Shown here one piece after another: positions 61,178 through 64,000 of a stretch of DNA of 64,000 bases; the first letter of the stretch is position 1; the number at the start of each line of letters is the position of its first letter. The DNA is taken from contig NZ_VFOZ01000001.1 of NCBI RefSeq assembly GCF_006716425.1, positions 4,030,001 to 4,094,000 of the forward strand. The letters run 5' to 3'. The notes beneath the pieces were generated by a model. It saw nothing but the letters and a program-made list of their open reading frames with translations. It had not been told where the DNA came from and did no database searches. The translations under genes and the position numbers were made by a program. Source of the DNA: Actinoallomurus bryophytorum (lineage in GTDB: Bacteria > Actinomycetota > Actinomycetes > Streptosporangiales > Streptosporangiaceae).

Positions 61178-61868
61178 TCTGCTCGGCGACGATCAGGTCG
61201 ACCGGATGGGTGATCTTGATGTTCTGCTCGCTGCCCTCGACCACCACGATGGGCACGCCGGGCAGATAGCGGTGCACGACGCCACAGTCGTCGGTCGGCG
61301 CGTTGCGGGTGAACTCCGGGTCGGCCAGCGCGCGCTCGTACGCGCCGCGGATCGTGCCCAGCCGGAACCCCTGCGGTGTCTGGAAGCGGCGCAGGCTGTC
61401 GCGGCGCGGCATCTCCACGATCCGGCCGTCCTCGACCACGACCACCGTGTCCGAGGACGGCACCGCTACCGCGACCGCCTCGGCGTCGCCGAGGACGGCG
61501 ACGCACTCGGCGATGATCCGTCCGTCCACGAACGGGCGGGCGGCGTCGTGGAAGAGCACGCGTTCGCCGTCCGGCCGTGCCTCCAGCGCCGACAGCGCGC
61601 GTCGCGTGGAGTCCGTACGGCTAGCGCCACCCTCGATGACGGCGGTGACCTTGGCGTACGGCCCGGCGGCAAGCTCCGCCGCGGCCAGGTGCCCTGGGGC
61701 CATCACCACGAGGATCTCGTCGATCTGCGGGGCCGCGTCGAACGCGCCGATCGCACGCGCGAGGATCGAGCGGCCGCCCACCGAGGCGAGCTGTTTGGGA
61801 GCCTCGAGGCCGAGCCGCCGGCCCGTTCCTCCGGCCAGGACCACCGCGGTCGTCCTCATGGGCCTCAT
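61140..61868 (-). CDS. ispD: IspD/TarI-type cytidylyltransferase
   Basis: The 242-residue nucleotidyltransferase has the CTP loop LAGGTGRRLGLEAPKQLASVGG, HDAARPFVDG, RRFQTPQGFRLG, TDDCGVVHRY and SEQNIKITHPVDL. It makes a CDP-alditol or CDP-methylerythritol from CTP. The canonical actinobacterial ispD usually sits with carD and ispF, which are absent here. Its neighbours instead handle CDP-alcohols and envelope polymers, so a TarI-like role is possible. The ATG at 61868 has TAGAAT eight bases upstream; the second Met is at 61859. Confidence 0.8.
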   Translation of the reverse strand: MRPMRTTAVVLAGGTGRRLGLEAPKQLASVGGRSILARAIGAFDAAPQIDEILVVMAPGHLAAAELAAGPYAKVTAVIEGGASRTDSTRRALSALEARPDGERVLFHDAARPFVDGRIIAECVAVLGDAEAVAVAVPSSDTVVVVEDGRIVEMPRRDSLRRFQTPQGFRLGTIRGAYERALADPEFTRNAPTDDCGVVHRYLPGVPIVVVEGSEQNIKITHPVDLIVAEQITSRENAPGSAD

Positions 61869-61876
61869 GGCCCGAA

Positions 61877-61882
61877 ATTCTA
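61877..61882 (-). promoter_or_regulatory. -10-like hexamer for the cytidylyltransferase gene
   Basis: On the minus strand TAGAAT is followed by eight bases and then the ATG at 61868, with no ribosome site. Confidence 0.5.
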
Positions 61883-62084
61883 CTGTCCGCCGTTGGGGAT
61901 CACGGGTCGCGAGCGGCGGTAACCTATGGGGAATCTCCATCCGACCGGCGGACGAACGGATGTTTACGCCAAAGCAGCGGCCGGGTGACCGGCGCGGTAT
62001 GGTCGGCGCTCGTATCTCGCGGCGTTCGCCGTAGAAGACCCCCAAAACCTGAAGGACTGTTGAGATGACGTTCGGAGGGCGCCG

Positions 62085-63743
62085 ATGACGTTGGCACTGG
62101 TTGTCGCGACAGAAACGGTCGCGACCGGATCCTCGCCGACGGCCGGCCTGGCGCTTCGAAGCGGCAGTGTCATCGGCCACCTGCTCGGGCAGCTCGAGTC
62201 GCTCGAGGTGGCGGACCGCCGTGTGATCACCCGTCCGGACAACTCCGCCGAGCTGCGCGAGCTCGGTTGCGAGGTGATCGAGTCCAAGGGACTCGCCGAG
62301 GACCTGAGAGAGATCGCGCGGGTGGCACGTGAGGCCACCGAACCCATCCTGATCGTGCACGGTGACGTCGTGGCCCACCGCGAGGTGTTCGCCCGGCTCG
62401 TGCTCAACTCCAAGGCTCCCGCCTCCGCGGCCGCCACGCGGGTGAAGCCGATCAGTGACTCGCCCAACCGGCCCGTGATGAGAATCCGGCGCAGCCGCAT
62501 CGCCTCGGCGGGCACCCGTTACCACCAGGTGACGGACCCGAACGCCATGTTCCGCGGCGTGCTGAGAGTGGGCGAGGAAGAGACCGCCACCCTCGCCGAC
62601 GTGGCCGAGCGGTTCGCCGAGCTCGCCGACCTGCCGGACGGCCTGACCGAGATCAGCCCGGTCCGCATCCTCTGGCAGAGCCCCGACGAGATCGCCGAGC
62701 TCCTGGGCGAGGCCGAGGCACAGGACACCGGCCTGCCCGCGGCCCTCACCAGCACCCCGGTCATCGGCGACGACGCCCCCGCCCTGCTGCTCACCGGCAT
62801 GGTGCGCTCGGGTGTCAAGGTCACCGCCCGCGGCAGCCGTGAGCTGGTCTGCGAGCGCGTTCTCGACCAGGAGCAGGCCGACGCGGCCCAGCAGGCCGTG
62901 GACGCGGTCGACGAGGACCGCGTACGGCTCAACACGGCCGTGAAGAACAACGACGGCTTCTTCACCACCTACGCGGTGAGCACCTACTCGCGCTTCATCG
63001 CCCGCTGGACCGCCAGGCGCGGATGGACCCCGAACGGCGTCACCGCGATCTCGATGGGCATCTCGGTGGTGGCCGCGGCGTTCTTCGCGACCGGGGAGCG
63101 GTGGGGCATGCTCCTCGGCGGGATCAGCCTCTACTTCGCCTTCGTCTTCGACTGCGTCGACGGGCAGCTGGCCCGCTACAGCCGGCAGTTCAGCACGCTG
63201 GGCGCCTGGCTCGACGCGACGTTCGACCGGGCCAAGGAGTACACCGTCTTCGCCGGGCTGGCGGTCGGGTCGACCGCGGCCGTGGCGGGCAGCTCCGTAC
63301 ACGGCGGCGACGTCTGGTACCTCGCGGTCGCCGCGCTGACCCTGCAGACCTGCCGGCACATGGTCGACTTCTCGTTCGGCGCGTCCAAGCGGCGCAAGGC
63401 GCCGGAGCCGCTCCCGGTGGTCCCCCTGGGGATGCCGGACGACAGCATGCTCGACGAGCCCGAGCCCGCGAAGAGCCGTCCCAAGGGCGGCGGCGTGAGC
63501 CACCTCGCGGTCTGGCTGTCGGCGCGTTCGGAGAAGATCCGGGTCTTCCACTGGTTCAAGAAGATCATCGTGCTGCCGATCGGCGAGCGGTTCGCGCTCA
63601 TCGCGCTCACCGCGATGTTCTTCAACGCGAAGGTGACGTTCATCGCGCTGCTCACCTGGGGCACGCTCGCCGCCTGCTACACCATCGGCGGCCGTTTCCT
63701 CCGGTCACTGACCCAGCCCAGGACGGCCCGCATCAATGCCTGA
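62085..63743 (+). CDS. Degenerate nucleotidyltransferase domain fused to CDP-alcohol phosphotransferase
   Basis: In the 552-residue protein, the N-terminal part (about 1-230) resembles a nucleotidyltransferase fold (LALVVATETVATGSS and ILIVHGDVVAHREVF) but lacks the GxGxR CTP loop. The C-terminal part holds a CDP-alcohol phosphatidyltransferase with the full motif DCVDGQLARYSRQFSTLGAWLD then ATFD, and about five or six TM helices. This plan recalls bifunctional IPCT-DIPPS enzymes of thermophiles. It should join a CDP-alcohol to another alcohol or lipid, with the adjacent IspD/TarI enzyme possibly supplying the CDP-alcohol. A GGAGG site precedes the ATG. Confidence 0.85.
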   Translation: MTLALVVATETVATGSSPTAGLALRSGSVIGHLLGQLESLEVADRRVITRPDNSAELRELGCEVIESKGLAEDLREIARVAREATEPILIVHGDVVAHREVFARLVLNSKAPASAAATRVKPISDSPNRPVMRIRRSRIASAGTRYHQVTDPNAMFRGVLRVGEEETATLADVAERFAELADLPDGLTEISPVRILWQSPDEIAELLGEAEAQDTGLPAALTSTPVIGDDAPALLLTGMVRSGVKVTARGSRELVCERVLDQEQADAAQQAVDAVDEDRVRLNTAVKNNDGFFTTYAVSTYSRFIARWTARRGWTPNGVTAISMGISVVAAAFFATGERWGMLLGGISLYFAFVFDCVDGQLARYSRQFSTLGAWLDATFDRAKEYTVFAGLAVGSTAAVAGSSVHGGDVWYLAVAALTLQTCRHMVDFSFGASKRRKAPEPLPVVPLGMPDDSMLDEPEPAKSRPKGGGVSHLAVWLSARSEKIRVFHWFKKIIVLPIGERFALIALTAMFFNAKVTFIALLTWGTLAACYTIGGRFLRSLTQPRTARINA

Positions 63744-63776
63744 GACCACAATTGAAACGCAGGGAGTGAGCGACCA

Positions 63777-64000
63777 GTGAGCACCGTGCTTCCTGGGGGT
63801 ATGTCATCAGGGGCGGCGCCCCAGCGGAAGGACGCGCCGAGTGAGGCGTTCACCTTCCACGGCGACCGGCTGGTCGCCTACCGCGACGACGGGCCGATCT
63901 CCAAGACGCTCGGCCGGCTGAGCGGCGGCCAGCTCCCGCCCCTGCTCCCGCTGCTCGTGGCCGCCATCGTCACCGGCATCCTGCTGATCGCCGGGGTCAA
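63777..64000 (+). CDS. Start of a DUF5941-like membrane protein (cut by the window end)
   Basis: From GTG 63777 the 74 visible residues include TFHGDRLVAYRDDGPISKTL then GRLSGGQLPPLLPLLVAAIV and TGILLIAGV, the beginning of a TM helix. The RDDGP and LSGG pattern matches proteins I know as DUF5941, found next to CDP-alcohol phosphotransferases in actinobacteria. GGAG lies 10 bases upstream. It starts 33 bases after the preceding gene, likely in one operon. The stop is outside the window. Confidence 0.6.
   Translation, partial: MSTVLPGGMSSGAAPQRKDAPSEAFTFHGDRLVAYRDDGPISKTLGRLSGGQLPPLLPLLVAAIVTGILLIAGV

Overview
The window is high-GC (about 70%) chromosomal DNA with actinobacterial codon use. 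The taxonomic hints are an S-(hydroxymethyl)mycothiol dehydrogenase (mycothiol biology), an acyl-CoA carboxylase beta subunit with its small epsilon subunit, a predicted iron box of the IdeR/DtxR type, a predicted PHO box, a BlaA/BlaB/BlaL-like beta-lactamase locus of the Streptomyces cacaoi type, and many genes that look leaderless. I infer a filamentous actinomycete, possibly Streptosporangiales or a relative; the sequence alone does not fix the genus. I see no prophage, CRISPR array, rRNA or tRNA.

Layout. 0-5 kb: the tail of an unknown gene, a membrane LysM-BTAD protein, a beta-propeller lipoprotein and a Phd/VapC toxin-antitoxin pair. 5.3-12.3 kb: acyl-CoA carboxylase (epsilon and beta subunits) divergent from PEP carboxylase, a GNAT enzyme, an NYN-domain protein and biotin-protein ligase, so carboxylase subunits and the biotinylating enzyme lie close together. 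12.3-18.3 kb: a cassette of a small helical protein, a two-domain FtsK/EccC-like ATPase and a three-TM protein, broken by a decayed TnpB insertion that supplies the ATPase stop codon; then a PH-domain membrane protein and a class III cyclase. 18.3-25.6 kb: HMG-CoA lyase, polyphosphate kinase with a predicted PHO box, a Nudix/histidine-phosphatase fusion, a MOSC protein, a G-rich 15-bp minisatellite and a CYTH-CHAD protein, with a polyphosphate theme. 25.7-28.3 kb: mycothiol-dependent formaldehyde detoxification and a methyltransferase.

28.3-31.1 kb: a complete beta-lactamase locus (BlaB-like penicillin-recognising protein, LysR regulator, divergent secreted beta-lactamase). 31.1-31.9 kb: bacterioferritin and its ferredoxin beside the iron box. 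32.0-38.1 kb: the glgX-treY-treZ operon turning glycogen into trehalose. 38.1-43.7 kb: an AraC/DJ-1 regulator, two MDR oxidoreductases, an ASCH-Nudix fusion and a second carboxyltransferase. 43.8-46.4 kb: an OmpR-type two-component system with a 13-bp-arm hairpin between regulator and kinase, and a GtrA protein. 46.5-54.7 kb: two acyl-CoA dehydrogenases, purK-purE, a CoA-binding protein, an orphan receiver, a DUF4242-like protein, UDP-glucose dehydrogenase and a PhyH-type oxygenase. 54.7-57.3 kb: an ABM monooxygenase, a MazE/MazF-type pair, a triple-CxxC protein and an MDR dehydrogenase.

57.6-64 kb: an envelope-biogenesis group: a four-TM protein, an LCP phosphotransferase, a family 2 glycosyltransferase, an IspD/TarI-type cytidylyltransferase, a fusion of a degenerate nucleotidyltransferase with a CDP-alcohol phosphotransferase, and the start of a DUF5941-like membrane protein that runs off the window. 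The strongest candidates for undescribed biology are this last group, the small-helical-protein/FtsK cassette, and the minisatellite between convergent genes. Domain and family names come from motif reading, not from database searches.
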